Of a DNA stretch of 64,000 nucleotides, positions 54,074 through 62,639 are shown in pieces. The notes below the pieces were generated by a model. The model was not told where the DNA came from, did no database searches, and saw only the letters and a list, made by a program, of their open reading frames with translations. The stretch covers positions 380,701 through 444,700 of the forward strand of contig NZ_SMFP01000001.1 in the NCBI RefSeq assembly GCF_004348975.1, given 5' to 3'. Both the position numbers and the translations under genes were made by a program. Numbering within the stretch: position 1 is the stretch's first letter; each line of letters starts with the position of its first letter. Source of the stretch: Antarcticimicrobium sediminis. Its GTDB lineage: Bacteria; Pseudomonadota; Alphaproteobacteria; Rhodobacterales; Rhodobacteraceae.

Positions 54074-54113
54074 TTCCGACAGCAGCCAATCGCGCCTGGG
54101 GAGGGCCTGAAAG

Positions 54114-54752
54114 ATGACCATCAAACTTTATTGTTTCGGCGAAAGCGGAAATTCCTACAAGGCGGCGCTGGCGTTGCAGTTCAGCGGGCTGGCGTGGGAG
54201 CCGGTCTATGTCGATTTCTTCAACGGCGAGACCCGCGCGCCGGAGTATCGCAATAACATCAACGCCTTGGGCGAAGCTCCGGTGATGGTGGACGGTGAGT
54301 TTCACCTCAGCCAGTCGGGCGTGATTCAGCAATATGTCACCGACAAATCCGGCAAGTTCGGCGGCGCGAGTGACGCCGAGCGCTATGAGGTTCTGCGCTG
54401 GGTTCTGTGGGACAATCACAAGCTCAGTTCGCAGGCGGGCATGACCCGGTTCCTGATGAATTTCCTGCCCGAGGACAAGCGCCCGGCCGAGGTGATCGGG
54501 TTCAACCTGGGCCGTCTCAAGGCCGCCTATCATGTGCTGAACGCCCATCTTGAGGGCCGCGACTGGATCGTTGGCGATGGTATCACCAACGCCGATCTGA
54601 GCTGTTGCGGCTATCTGTATTATCCCGAGCCCTTTGGGTTCGAGCGGGCCGAGTGGCCCCATATCGACGCCTGGCTGACGCGGCTTTCCGAGCAGCCCGG
54701 CTGGAAACACCCCTATGATCTGATGCCCGGCAACCCGTCGGACCGCGCATAA
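54114..54752 (+). CDS. Glutathione S-transferase family protein
   Basis: A 212-aa protein. The N-terminal thioredoxin-like domain has KLYCFGESGNSYKAALALQ, the cis-Pro segment GEAPVMVDGEFHLSQSGVI with the glutathione-binding Gln-Ser, and the C-terminal all-helical domain has the N-capping-type DGITNADLSCCGYLYY motif. GGGGAGGGCC lies upstream. It precedes the thiolase gene by 11 bases and is probably co-transcribed with the beta-oxidation genes; its substrate is unknown. Confidence 0.92.
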   Translation: MTIKLYCFGESGNSYKAALALQFSGLAWEPVYVDFFNGETRAPEYRNNINALGEAPVMVDGEFHLSQSGVIQQYVTDKSGKFGGASDAERYEVLRWVLWDNHKLSSQAGMTRFLMNFLPEDKRPAEVIGFNLGRLKAAYHVLNAHLEGRDWIVGDGITNADLSCCGYLYYPEPFGFERAEWPHIDAWLTRLSEQPGWKHPYDLMPGNPSDRA

Positions 54753-54763
54753 GGAGACGACCC

Positions 54764-55975
54764 ATGACAGATGCTTATATTTATGACGCGTTGCGCACCC
54801 CGCGCGGCAAGGGCCGCAAGGACGGCGCCCTGCACGAGGTAACCTCGTTGCGGCTGTCCGCGCTGACGCTGAACGCGCTCAAGGAGCGCAACAATCTCGA
54901 CGGCCACGCGGTCGAGGATGTGATCTGGGGCAATGTCACCCAGGTGATGGAACAGGGCGGCTGCCTGGCACGCTCCGCCGTTCTGGCCTCGGATCTTGAT
55001 GAATCGATCCCCGGGCTGGCGATCAACCGGTTCTGCGCCAGCGGAATGGAGGCGGTGAACCTTGCCGCAAACCAGATCAAGGGCGGCGCTGGCGCTGCCT
55101 ATATCGCCGGTGGTGTGGAAATGATGGGCCGTGTCGCCATGGGCAGCGACGGCGCCGCCATCGCGGTGGACCCGACGCTGGCGATGGACAGCTATTTTGT
55201 GCCGCAGGGGATTTCGGCGGACATCATCGCCACCGAATATGGCTTTAGCCGCGCGGATGTGGATGCACTGGCGGTGGAAAGCCAGCGCCGCGCCAAGGTC
55301 GCCTGGGACGAGGACCGCTTTGCCAAGTCGGTGATCACGGTACGCGACCAGAACGGGTTGGCTATTCTGGATCGGGACGAATACATGCGCCCGGAAACCA
55401 GCATGCAGACGCTCGGCGCGCTCAATCCCTCGTTCCAGATGATGGGCGAGCAGATGCCGGGCTTCGACAAGATCGCGCTGCTGAAATACCCGCATATGGA
55501 AAAGATCAACCACGTGCACCACGCGGGCAATTCCAGCGGCATCGTCGACGGCTCTGCCGCCGTGCTGATCGGCAACAAGGAATTCGGCGAGAAATACGGG
55601 CTCAAGCCCCGCGCCCGGATCAAGGCCACCGCCAAGATCGGCACCGATCCCACCATCATGCTGACCGGCCCGGTGCCGGTGACCGAGAAGATCCTCAAGG
55701 ACAACGGCATGGAGATCGGCGACATCGACCTGTTCGAGGTCAACGAAGCCTTTGCCGCCGTCGTGCTGCGCTTCATGCAGGCGTTTGACGTGGACGCCTC
55801 CAAGGTCAATGTCGGCGGCGGTGCCATCGCGTTCGGCCACCCGCTGGGCGCCACCGGCGCGATGATCATCGGCACCGTGCTGGATGAATTGGAGCGTCAG
55901 GACAAGCAGGTGGGTCTTGCCACCCTTTGTATCGCGTCGGGCATGGGCGCGGCCACCATCATCGAGCGCGTGTAA
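54764..55975 (+). CDS. fadA: Acetyl-CoA C-acyltransferase (thiolase)
   Basis: A 403-aa thiolase, cleaving 3-ketoacyl-CoA with CoA in the last step of beta-oxidation. The nucleophilic Cys lies near residue 90 in INRFCASGMEAVNLA, the His in AFGHPLGATGA and the second Cys in TLCIASGMGAATIIER. AAGGAGACGACCC precedes the ATG. It is followed after 24 bases by the fadJ-like gene; together they give the hydratase, dehydrogenase and thiolase activities. Confidence 0.93.
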   Translation: MTDAYIYDALRTPRGKGRKDGALHEVTSLRLSALTLNALKERNNLDGHAVEDVIWGNVTQVMEQGGCLARSAVLASDLDESIPGLAINRFCASGMEAVNLAANQIKGGAGAAYIAGGVEMMGRVAMGSDGAAIAVDPTLAMDSYFVPQGISADIIATEYGFSRADVDALAVESQRRAKVAWDEDRFAKSVITVRDQNGLAILDRDEYMRPETSMQTLGALNPSFQMMGEQMPGFDKIALLKYPHMEKINHVHHAGNSSGIVDGSAAVLIGNKEFGEKYGLKPRARIKATAKIGTDPTIMLTGPVPVTEKILKDNGMEIGDIDLFEVNEAFAAVVLRFMQAFDVDASKVNVGGGAIAFGHPLGATGAMIIGTVLDELERQDKQVGLATLCIASGMGAATIIERV

Positions 55976-55999
55976 GCGACGGAACGGGAGACTGGAAAT

Positions 56000-58204
56000 A
56001 TGGCTGAATTTACCCTGACCAAAGACGCAGACGGCGTCGCCACCATCACTTGGGACGTACCGGGCAAGTCGATGAACGTGATGTCCTTCGACGGGCTGGC
56101 CGAGTTGGAGGCCTGCATCGATGATGCGCTGGCCGATGACGCCATCAAGGGGATCGTCATCACCTCGGGCAAGGAGGGCTCTTTCGCCGGTGGCATGGAT
56201 CTTAACCTGCTGGCCAAGATGAAGGACGACGCGGGCGACGATCCGGCGCGCGGTGTGTTCGACGGCATCATGCAGATGCACGCCCTGCTGCGAAAAATCG
56301 AACTTGCCGGCATGGACCGCAAGACCAAGAAGGGCGGCAAACCGATCGCTGCCGCCCTGCCCGGCACCGCAGCCGGTATCGGGCTTGAACTGCCGCTGGC
56401 GACCCATCGCATCTTTGTCGCCGATAATCCCAAGGCGCGGATCGGCCTGCCCGAAATCCTGATCGGCATCTTCCCCGGGGCCGGTGGCACCACCCGGCTG
56501 GCGCGCAAACTGGGCGCGATGGCGGCCTCGCCCTTCCTGCTGGAAGGCAAGATGGTGGAGCCGGCCAAGGCGAAATCCGCTGGGCTGATCGACGAGGTGG
56601 TCACCGACCCGCTCGCCGCCGCGAAAGAGTGGGTGTTGAACGCCAAGGACGCTGATATCGTCAAACCATGGGATGCCAAGGGCTACAAGATGCCCGGCGG
56701 CGCTCCCTATCACCCGGCGGGCTTCATGACCTTTGTTGGCGCCAATGCCATGGTCAACGGCAAGACCAAGGGCGCGTTCCCTGCGCCCAAGGCGCTGCTG
56801 TCGGCGGTCTATGAAGGCGCGCTGGTCGATTTCGACACCGCGCTGAAGATCGAGGCGCGCTGGTTCACCCATGTGCTGATGAACCCATCGTCGGGCGCGA
56901 TGATCCGGTCGCTGTTCCTGAACAAGGAGGCGCTGGAGAAAGGCGCTGTGCGGCCCAAGGACATTCCCGATCAACGGGTGAAAAAGCTGGGCGTTCTGGG
57001 TGCCGGCATGATGGGCGCGGGCATTGCGCTGGTCTCGGCGCAGGCGGGCATGGAGGTCGTGCTGATCGACCGTGACCAAGCAGCCGCCGACAAGGGCAAA
57101 TCCTATACCGAGGCGTACCTCGACAAGGGGATGAAGCGCGGCAAGGTGACGGCCGAGAAGAAAGAGGCGATGCTGTCCCGCATCACCGCCACCCCTGATC
57201 TGGATCACCTCAAAGGCTGTGATCTGATCATCGAGGCGGTGTTCGAGGATCCCAAAGTCAAGGCCGAGATGACCCAGCGGGTCGAGGCGATCATTCCCGA
57301 AGACTGCATCTTTGCTTCCAACACCTCGACCCTGCCGATCACCGATCTGGCCAAGGCCAGCAAGCGGCCCGAGCAGTTCATCGGCATCCACTTCTTCTCG
57401 CCGGTCGAGAAAATGCTGCTGGTCGAGATCATCAAGGGCAAGGAAACCGGGGATCGGGCCGTGGCCAAAGCGCTGGATTACGTGCGCCAGATCCGCAAGA
57501 CGCCGATCGTGGTGAATGACGCGCGGTTCTTCTACTGCAACCGCTGCATCATCCCCTATATCAACGAAGGTCTGCGGATGATCACCGAGGGCGTCGCCAT
57601 GCCGCTGATCGATCATGCCGCCGAACAGCTTGGCTTCCCGGTGGGGCCTGTGCAGCTCAACGACGAGACCTCGATTGATCTGGGCGCCAAGATCGCGCGC
57701 GCGACCAAGGCGGCGATGGGCGATGCCTATCCCGACAGCCCGGCGGATGATCTGATCTTCTGGCTGGAGGAGCTGGGGCGTCTGGGGCGCAAGTCCAAGG
57801 CGGGCTTCTTTGACTATGACGAGAAGGGCAAGCGCACCGGCTATTGGACCGGCATGGCCGAGAAATATCCGCTGGCCGACGTGCAACCCGACCTGATCGA
57901 GGTGCAGGAACGGCTGATGTTCTCGCAAGTTCTGGAAGCGGTTCGGGCGCTGGAAGAAGGCGTTCTGATGGACATCCGCGAGGGCGACGTGGGCGCGATC
58001 CTGGCTTGGGGCTTTGCTCCTTGGTCGGGTGGCCCGCTGAGCTGGCTCGACATCATCGGCACCCCCTACGCCGCCGAGCGTTGCGACCAGTTGGCAGCGA
58101 AATACGGCGAACGCTTCGCCTGCCCGCCACTGCTGCGCGAGATGGCGGACAAGGGCCAGACCTTCTATGGCCGCTTCAGCCCAGAGAAGCAGACCGCCGC
58201 CTGA
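56000..58204 (+). CDS. fadJ: Trifunctional-type enoyl-CoA hydratase / 3-hydroxyacyl-CoA dehydrogenase
   Basis: A 734-aa two-domain enzyme. The N-terminal crotonase domain has FAGGMDLNLLAKM and ALPGTAAGIGLELPLATHR, with the active-site Glu near EILIGIFPGAGGTTRLAR. From about residue 328 the 3-hydroxyacyl-CoA dehydrogenase domain begins with KKLGVLGAGMMGAGIALVSA, then FASNTSTLPITDLA and GIHFFSPVEKMLLVEII. It hydrates enoyl-CoA and oxidises the product with NAD. A strong terminator 25 bases after the stop ends the unit. Confidence 0.94.
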   Translation: MAEFTLTKDADGVATITWDVPGKSMNVMSFDGLAELEACIDDALADDAIKGIVITSGKEGSFAGGMDLNLLAKMKDDAGDDPARGVFDGIMQMHALLRKIELAGMDRKTKKGGKPIAAALPGTAAGIGLELPLATHRIFVADNPKARIGLPEILIGIFPGAGGTTRLARKLGAMAASPFLLEGKMVEPAKAKSAGLIDEVVTDPLAAAKEWVLNAKDADIVKPWDAKGYKMPGGAPYHPAGFMTFVGANAMVNGKTKGAFPAPKALLSAVYEGALVDFDTALKIEARWFTHVLMNPSSGAMIRSLFLNKEALEKGAVRPKDIPDQRVKKLGVLGAGMMGAGIALVSAQAGMEVVLIDRDQAAADKGKSYTEAYLDKGMKRGKVTAEKKEAMLSRITATPDLDHLKGCDLIIEAVFEDPKVKAEMTQRVEAIIPEDCIFASNTSTLPITDLAKASKRPEQFIGIHFFSPVEKMLLVEIIKGKETGDRAVAKALDYVRQIRKTPIVVNDARFFYCNRCIIPYINEGLRMITEGVAMPLIDHAAEQLGFPVGPVQLNDETSIDLGAKIARATKAAMGDAYPDSPADDLIFWLEELGRLGRKSKAGFFDYDEKGKRTGYWTGMAEKYPLADVQPDLIEVQERLMFSQVLEAVRALEEGVLMDIREGDVGAILAWGFAPWSGGPLSWLDIIGTPYAAERCDQLAAKYGERFACPPLLREMADKGQTFYGRFSPEKQTAA

Positions 58205-58229
58205 TCATCTTCAAACACGCATGACTTCG

Positions 58230-58258
58230 GCCCGGCCCCCTGTGGGGCCGGGCTTTTT
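58230..58258 (+). terminator. Rho-independent terminator after fadJ
   Basis: A perfect 10-bp stem GCCCGGCCCC/GGGGCCGGGC with loop CTGT, directly followed by TTTTT. It ends the beta-oxidation transcription unit. Confidence 0.95.
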
Positions 58259-58386
58259 CGATGCCGGGACCGGGTGCCAAGCCTGTGAAACCGGATGTTA
58301 ACCAAGCTCGGCCACAGTTTTGCCATACTCCCCCGCCCCCCATCCGGGGCACAGCGCGGCGGGACAGGACAAAAGGCGGCCCGACC

Positions 58387-59814
58387 TTGCATGGAACCAT
58401 TCTGATCGCCGACGCCGACGCCACCCGGCGCCTGATGTTGGAACTGCAACTCGGTGCCGCATGGTACCGGGTGGTGATGGCGACGCGGCTTTGCGATGCG
58501 CTGGCTCTGGCGCGCCGGGTGCGGCTTGATCTGATTCTGGTGGCCATGACCCTGCCCGACGGCGATGCGCCGGGGCTCCGGGCAAGGCTGCACAGCGCGC
58601 CGGAGGTACGGCAGGTCCCGATGATCGCGCTCACCGCCCAGAACGACCGCGCCGCACGGCTCAAGGCGCTGGCGGCGGGAATCGACGACGCGCTTTGCCC
58701 TCCGGTGGATGACCGGTTGCTCCAGGCCCGCATCCGCAGCCTGATCCGCACCGGCTATAGCGCCGAGGGGCTGCGCCTGACCGCAGGGGTCGCCGGGGTT
58801 GCAGCGGCCGACACGCTGACCGGCCTGTCAGAGCCTGCGGCGGGCTTTGCCCATCGCGCAACGCAGGCGCAGATCGCGCTTTTGACAACCACTGGCGCGA
58901 TGGCAGATCGCTGGCGCAGCGCCCTGAACCGCCTTGCGCCGCATCACCGGATTGTCTGCCATCGCATCGGCGCGGCCGGCTCTTTCCCGATCTCTCCCTG
59001 CCCGGACGCCGCAGTGATCGAACTGGCGTCGGATGCGCCGGGTGATGCGTTGCCCCTGCTGGCCGGGCTGCGCGCGGGCGGGTCCACCCGCGACATGGCG
59101 GTGATCGCGGTGCCCCCGGCAGGGATACCACGGGAGGATGCCGCCCGACTGGCCGCCGCGGCGCTTGATCGCGGCGCGCATGACGTGACCGCACCGGGGT
59201 TCGATCCGGAGGAACTGGTGCTGCGATTGGCGGCGCAGCTGCGGCGCAAGGCCCGCGCCGAGCAGTTGCACAGCAGCGTGCAGGACGGGATGCGCGCGGC
59301 GCTGCACGACCCGCTGACCGGGCTTTATAACCGCCGCCACGCCCTGCCCCATCTGCGCGAGGCATTGCGCACGACGGCAGAGCGCTGCGGTATGCTGGCC
59401 GTGATGCTGGCCGATCTCGATCGGTTCAAAGCGGTCAATGACCGCCACGGCCATCCGGTCGGAGATGCGGTTCTGATCGCGGCGGCGCGCAGATTGCGCC
59501 AAGCGCTGCCGCCCGATGCCATGATCGCGCGCTATGGCGGAGATGAGTTTCTGATCGTAATCCCCTGCACCGGACGCGCGTCGGCTGAGCAGGGGGCCGC
59601 GCAGCTTTGTCAGCGGTTTGATCAAACCCCGATCCGCGGTCCCGGCCTCTCCACGCCGGTGCCTGTCACCCTCAGCATCGGGCTGGCGTTTGGCCCCTGT
59701 CCGGAGCAAGGGAGCGAGCCGGCAGCGGCGCTGATCCGTCAGGCCGACCGGGCGCTGTATGCGGCCAAAGACGCCGGGCGCAACCAGATTTCGGTTGCCC
59801 CGGCGCAGGTCTGA
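58387..59814 (+). CDS. PleD-like diguanylate cyclase with degenerate receivers
   Basis: About 475 aa started by TTG after AAGGCGG. The order is receiver, receiver-like, GGDEF, as in Caulobacter PleD. The cyclase site is intact (RYGGDEFLIVI, GGDEF at 384-388; DPLTGLYNRRH before it). No RxxD inhibition site stands at its usual place. In the first receiver the phosphoacceptor position is Ala53 (LILVAMTLP) and the conserved Lys is Pro105 (LCPPVDD). The second receiver has VIELASD where the Asp is expected. Makes cyclic di-GMP, but probably not under phosphorylation control. Confidence 0.9.
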   Translation: MHGTILIADADATRRLMLELQLGAAWYRVVMATRLCDALALARRVRLDLILVAMTLPDGDAPGLRARLHSAPEVRQVPMIALTAQNDRAARLKALAAGIDDALCPPVDDRLLQARIRSLIRTGYSAEGLRLTAGVAGVAAADTLTGLSEPAAGFAHRATQAQIALLTTTGAMADRWRSALNRLAPHHRIVCHRIGAAGSFPISPCPDAAVIELASDAPGDALPLLAGLRAGGSTRDMAVIAVPPAGIPREDAARLAAAALDRGAHDVTAPGFDPEELVLRLAAQLRRKARAEQLHSSVQDGMRAALHDPLTGLYNRRHALPHLREALRTTAERCGMLAVMLADLDRFKAVNDRHGHPVGDAVLIAAARRLRQALPPDAMIARYGGDEFLIVIPCTGRASAEQGAAQLCQRFDQTPIRGPGLSTPVPVTLSIGLAFGPCPEQGSEPAAALIRQADRALYAAKDAGRNQISVAPAQV

Positions 59815-59856
59815 GGCCGCGCGCCCACAGGATCAGCGGCGCCATCAGTGGCGGGA

Positions 59857-60336
59857 TCAGCGTTTGTCCTTGTGTTCGTGACGCGCCATCGCCTCGGCCA
59901 GCCGGTCGGCATAGGCGGCGCGCTCGGCCACGCTCATGCCCTCAACCCGGTGCAGCCAAGCCTTGCGCATCGCCTGCTCCAGATCGTGATGTCGACTGGC
60001 CTGCTCGTCCAGAAAGGCCGCGACGCGCTCTGGATCGAACGGCACCGCACGCAGCGCCGCGTCCAGTTCAGCGTTGTCCTGACGCCGACGCTCGGCCCGC
60101 TCGGCGCGTGACCCGAAATTGTCGTCGCGCAAGGCCCGGCGATCCTGTCGCGGCAGTTCACGATAGAGCATCGCCCCCAGTGGCTGCGGCGCGCGCGCCT
60201 TTTCTGGCCCACCAAAGCGGATCGCGGCCCCCACGGCCAGCCCTGCCACAGCAAGGTTCAGCGCCAGAGACACCCCCAACAGCACCCGCAGCCACGGGCG
60301 CATCCGGGGCGGTTTGCGATCAATTAACTCGGTCAT
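59857..60336 (-). CDS. ZraP/CnrR-like periplasmic sensor protein
   Basis: A 159-aa protein with one N-terminal membrane helix (WLRVLLGVSLALNLAVAGLAVGAAI) and a helical, Arg- and Glu-rich periplasmic domain (LPRQDRRALRDDNFGSRAERAERRRQDNAELDAALRAVPFDPERV), the pattern of the heavy-metal-resistance CnrR/ZraP family. CGGAGGAAGGATAAG precedes the ATG. It is the last gene of the ECF sigma operon, one base after the stop of the anti-sigma candidate. A His-rich tail (RHEHKDKR) could bind metal. Confidence 0.82.
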   Translation of the reverse strand: MTELIDRKPPRMRPWLRVLLGVSLALNLAVAGLAVGAAIRFGGPEKARAPQPLGAMLYRELPRQDRRALRDDNFGSRAERAERRRQDNAELDAALRAVPFDPERVAAFLDEQASRHHDLEQAMRKAWLHRVEGMSVAERAAYADRLAEAMARHEHKDKR

Positions 60337-60337
60337 C

Positions 60338-60733
60338 TTATCCTTCCTCCGGCAATACCGAAGACAGCTCATAGCTGTCCAACATGTTCACCTCGGTGTC
60401 GTATTGCACCATCAACCCGACCGGGTCGGGCAGGAAATCCGGCGGCGCAACACCGATCCAGACCCCGGCGGCAGAGGCCGCCACCAGCCCGCCCAGCGCC
60501 GGCCAACCGCCCAGCACCCGCATGAAATGCTGCACCAATCCGGCAGCGGCACCGGCGATACCCCGGCGCGGTGATTCAGCTGCGGGACGCATCACCGGCA
60601 CCTGCTGGGCTTGCACCCGGGCGGCATCGGCAAGCATCCGCGCCTCCAGCGCCAAGGGCATCCCGGCATCCACACGCCGGGCCGCCGCGAAATGCGCCTC
60701 CAGAAAGGCGTCTTTGATGTCGTTCTCAGCCAT
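60338..60733 (-). CDS. Membrane anti-sigma factor candidate
   Basis: A 131-aa protein. The N-terminal half is soluble and charged (FLEAHFAAARRVDAGMPLALEARML), followed by one hydrophobic segment (GLVAASAAGVWIGVAPPDF, about 83-101) and a short acidic end (LDSYELSSVLPEEG). It overlaps the sigma gene by eight bases and is followed at one base by the ZraP-like gene. Position and layout match membrane anti-sigma factors of ECF systems; no zinc-binding HxxxCxxC motif is seen, so it is not of the ZAS type. Confidence 0.7.
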   Translation of the reverse strand: MAENDIKDAFLEAHFAAARRVDAGMPLALEARMLADAARVQAQQVPVMRPAAESPRRGIAGAAAGLVQHFMRVLGGWPALGGLVAASAAGVWIGVAPPDFLPDPVGLMVQYDTEVNMLDSYELSSVLPEEG

Positions 60734-61391
60734 CGCTATACCCCAGTTCTTCCCGTCGCCCGGCCAATGCCGCAGCCAGTGTCCGTTTACCCCGGGCGGT
60801 CAGACTTTCGACCGCCTCGACGCTGATCTCCATGATCCCCGCGATTTCGGGGTTCGAAAGTTCTTCGATATGGCGCAGAACCACCGCCTGACGCTGCCGC
60901 TCGGGCAAGGTCATCAGCGCGCTCTGCAACGCATCCGATCGCGCCCCGTCCTGCATCCGCTCGGGCGCCGTACGGCCCGGATCCGGCGGATCTGGCACGT
61001 CGTCCAGCCGCAGCGCTCCGACACGCTTGCCGCGCCGCTTGCGGTCAAGACACAGGTTCAGCGTCACCCGGTACAGCCAGGTCGAGACCTGCGCCTGCCC
61101 CGGTTGCCAGTCTGGTGCCATGCGCCAAAGCCGCATCATCGCTTCTTGCGCCACATCCTCGGCTTCGTCGCGATCGCCCAGCACGCGCCGGGCAACCGCA
61201 AGAGTCCGTGGGGCCAGCCGGGCGGTCAGATGCCGCGCCGCCTGCTCGTCGCCATTGGCGAACAAGGCGACCAGAGCATCATCGGACAGGGACGCATCCC
61301 CACCCTCCCGCGGCTGGTTGCGGCCGTCGGGCGGCGCGGCAGGTCCGCCGCGCACGCCCTTTGGCCCGGATATGGTCCCGATCCGGGCCAT
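60726..61391 (-). CDS. ECF-type RNA polymerase sigma factor
   Basis: A 221-aa sigma-70 of the extracytoplasmic-function group. Region 2 is VARRVLGDRDEAEDVAQEAMMRLWRMAPDW, with QVSTWLYRVTLNLCLDRKRR completing it. Region 4 is ALMTLPERQRQAVVLRHIEELSNPEIAGIMEISVEAVESLTARGKRTLA. The N-terminus has an extra 30 residues that may be untranslated if a start further in is used. It follows the EF-hand gene by five bases and overlaps the anti-sigma candidate. Confidence 0.93.
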   Translation of the reverse strand: MARIGTISGPKGVRGGPAAPPDGRNQPREGGDASLSDDALVALFANGDEQAARHLTARLAPRTLAVARRVLGDRDEAEDVAQEAMMRLWRMAPDWQPGQAQVSTWLYRVTLNLCLDRKRRGKRVGALRLDDVPDPPDPGRTAPERMQDGARSDALQSALMTLPERQRQAVVLRHIEELSNPEIAGIMEISVEAVESLTARGKRTLAAALAGRREELGYSDG

Positions 61392-61396
61392 CAGAC

Positions 61397-61999
61397 TTAG
61401 TTGTTGTCCATTTTCTGCGGGCGTGCAGGGCCATCGCAGTCGCCACCCATCCGGCGCTCGTGCATCCGCTTGTGGTCCCCCATGCGGTCGCCCTTACGGT
61501 CCATATCCCGGCCCATACGACCGCCCTTGCGGTCCCCATCGCGGCCCATGCGGTCGTGGGCGCGATCAAACTCTTCCTTGGTCAGACCGCCGCTGCCATC
61601 CGCATCAGAGCGAGAGAACATCTGTTCCATACGGCTTTCACGGCGCTGGCCGGGCATCTCGTCGAATGTCACGGCACCGTCGCCGTTCTGGTCCATCCGT
61701 TTGAGCATCTTCGCGGCCATGTCATCGGCCCGCTTGCGCGCCTGCGCTTGCATTTCCTCAAGGCTCAGCTTGCCGTCGCCATCGGCATCGGCAGTGGCGA
61801 ACCGGGACTGGGCGTGCGCCAGCATCTCTTCCGAGGTCAGGGTGCCATCCTTGTTGGCGTCCAGTTCCTCAAAGGTGGGACGCTGATGCATGCCATGCCC
61901 ACCCATCTGACCATTCATCTGACCTTGAGCCAAAACCGCGCCGGTCCCCAGCACACCTGCCGACAGAACCAATCCTGCAATGAAATGACGATGTTTCAT
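61397..61999 (-). CDS. Exported EF-hand calcium-binding protein
   Basis: A 200-aa protein with a signal peptide (MKHRHFIAGLVLSAGVLGTGAVLA). Four EF-hand loops are readable: DANKDGTLTSEE at 47-58, DADGDGKLSLEE at 71-82, DQNGDGAVTFDE at 103-114 and DADGSGGLTKEE at 132-143. The tail (about 149-182) repeats RMGRDxDRKG-like units rich in Arg, Asp, Lys and Met. AAAAGGAACGCAGAT precedes the ATG. It is the first gene of the operon that continues with the sigma factor, an unusual partner for it. Confidence 0.92.
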   Translation of the reverse strand: MKHRHFIAGLVLSAGVLGTGAVLAQGQMNGQMGGHGMHQRPTFEELDANKDGTLTSEEMLAHAQSRFATADADGDGKLSLEEMQAQARKRADDMAAKMLKRMDQNGDGAVTFDEMPGQRRESRMEQMFSRSDADGSGGLTKEEFDRAHDRMGRDGDRKGGRMGRDMDRKGDRMGDHKRMHERRMGGDCDGPARPQKMDNN

Positions 62000-62055
62000 A
62001 TCTGCGTTCCTTTTGATGCGCGACGACCCTTTGTCGCCGTTCATATCCTTCAAAC

Positions 62056-62131
62056 GTCGCACCACGCAAAGTCCGTCGCAAAATTCATCATTTTATTTTC
62101 GGGCCAAATCTGCGACATCCTTTGCGACATC
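62056..62131. promoter_or_regulatory. Four TGCGAC elements between the EF-hand and DUF983 genes
   Basis: TGCGAC occurs twice on the minus strand (62061-62056 and 62080-62075) and twice on the plus strand as the 9-base direct repeat TGCGACATC (62111-62119 and 62123-62131, period 12). Each pair points toward its own divergent gene. This may be an activator or sigma-recognition cluster; no -10 boxes were fixed. Confidence 0.4.
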
Positions 62132-62208
62132 GGGACGCAAGATTGCCTGTCTCCCTTTCCCTTTGCATCTGCAGCCCCCAGATTGGACGCAATCAGCGAG
62201 AGAATTTC

Positions 62209-62607
62209 ATGACCGATCAGACTATTTCAGCACATATCGAAACCGACCGTCCGCTTTGGCCCGCGCTGTTTCGCGGATTTCGGCGCAAATGCCCCAATTG
62301 CGGCGAGGGCGAGGTGCTGCACAGTTTTCTCAAGGTGAACGACAACTGCTCGATCTGCGACGAGGACTTTCACCATCACCGCGCCGATGATGGCCCGGCC
62401 TATCTGACGATCCTGATCGTCGGCCACCTGATGGCGCCGCTGTTGTTGATCGTGTTCGAAGCGTTTCGCCCCGATCCTCTTGTACTGTTCGCGATCTTTG
62501 CAATTGGCTGTCTGGTGCTGTCGCTTTATCTTCTGCCCCGACTGAAGGGCGCGGTTGTCGCCTTTCAATGGGCGCGGCGGATGAACGGGTTCGGCGGGTC
62601 CGACTGA
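62209..62607 (+). CDS. DUF983 family membrane protein
   Basis: A 132-aa protein. The N-terminal part has ALFRGFRRKCPNCGEGEVLHSFLKVNDNCSICDEDF, two CxxC pairs that probably bind zinc, and ends with two membrane helices (LTILIVGHLMAPLLLIVFEAF and LVLFAIFAIGCLVLSLYLLP). This is the DUF983 layout, common in alphaproteobacteria and of unknown function. GAGAGAA precedes the ATG. The Nudix gene follows after 32 bases. Confidence 0.9.
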   Translation: MTDQTISAHIETDRPLWPALFRGFRRKCPNCGEGEVLHSFLKVNDNCSICDEDFHHHRADDGPAYLTILIVGHLMAPLLLIVFEAFRPDPLVLFAIFAIGCLVLSLYLLPRLKGAVVAFQWARRMNGFGGSD

Positions 62608-62639
62608 GCGATCTGACGGCGCGAAGAAATGGAGGGGAC

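Larger units (their letters stand above)
53795..54113. other. Spacer holding an inverted pair of repeats
   Basis: A 319-base spacer inside the otherwise compact beta-oxidation set. It carries one repeat copy on the minus strand (53851-53886) and one on the plus strand (54050-54073). The 163 bases between them have weak open frames but no ribosome site or recognisable product, so I call no gene. Confidence 0.6.

Noticed and set aside
53813-54124. Open frames in the spacer between the small protein and GST genes
   Set aside because: Several overlapping frames exist on both strands, none with a ribosome site or a meaningful product; the region is dominated by two repeat copies.
54713-57928. A very long open frame (1071 codons) on the minus strand
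   Set aside because: It is antisense to the thiolase and fadJ-like genes, whose products are clearly recognisable. Long antisense frames are expected in GC-rich coding DNA. Its translation is low-complexity in His, Arg and Gly.
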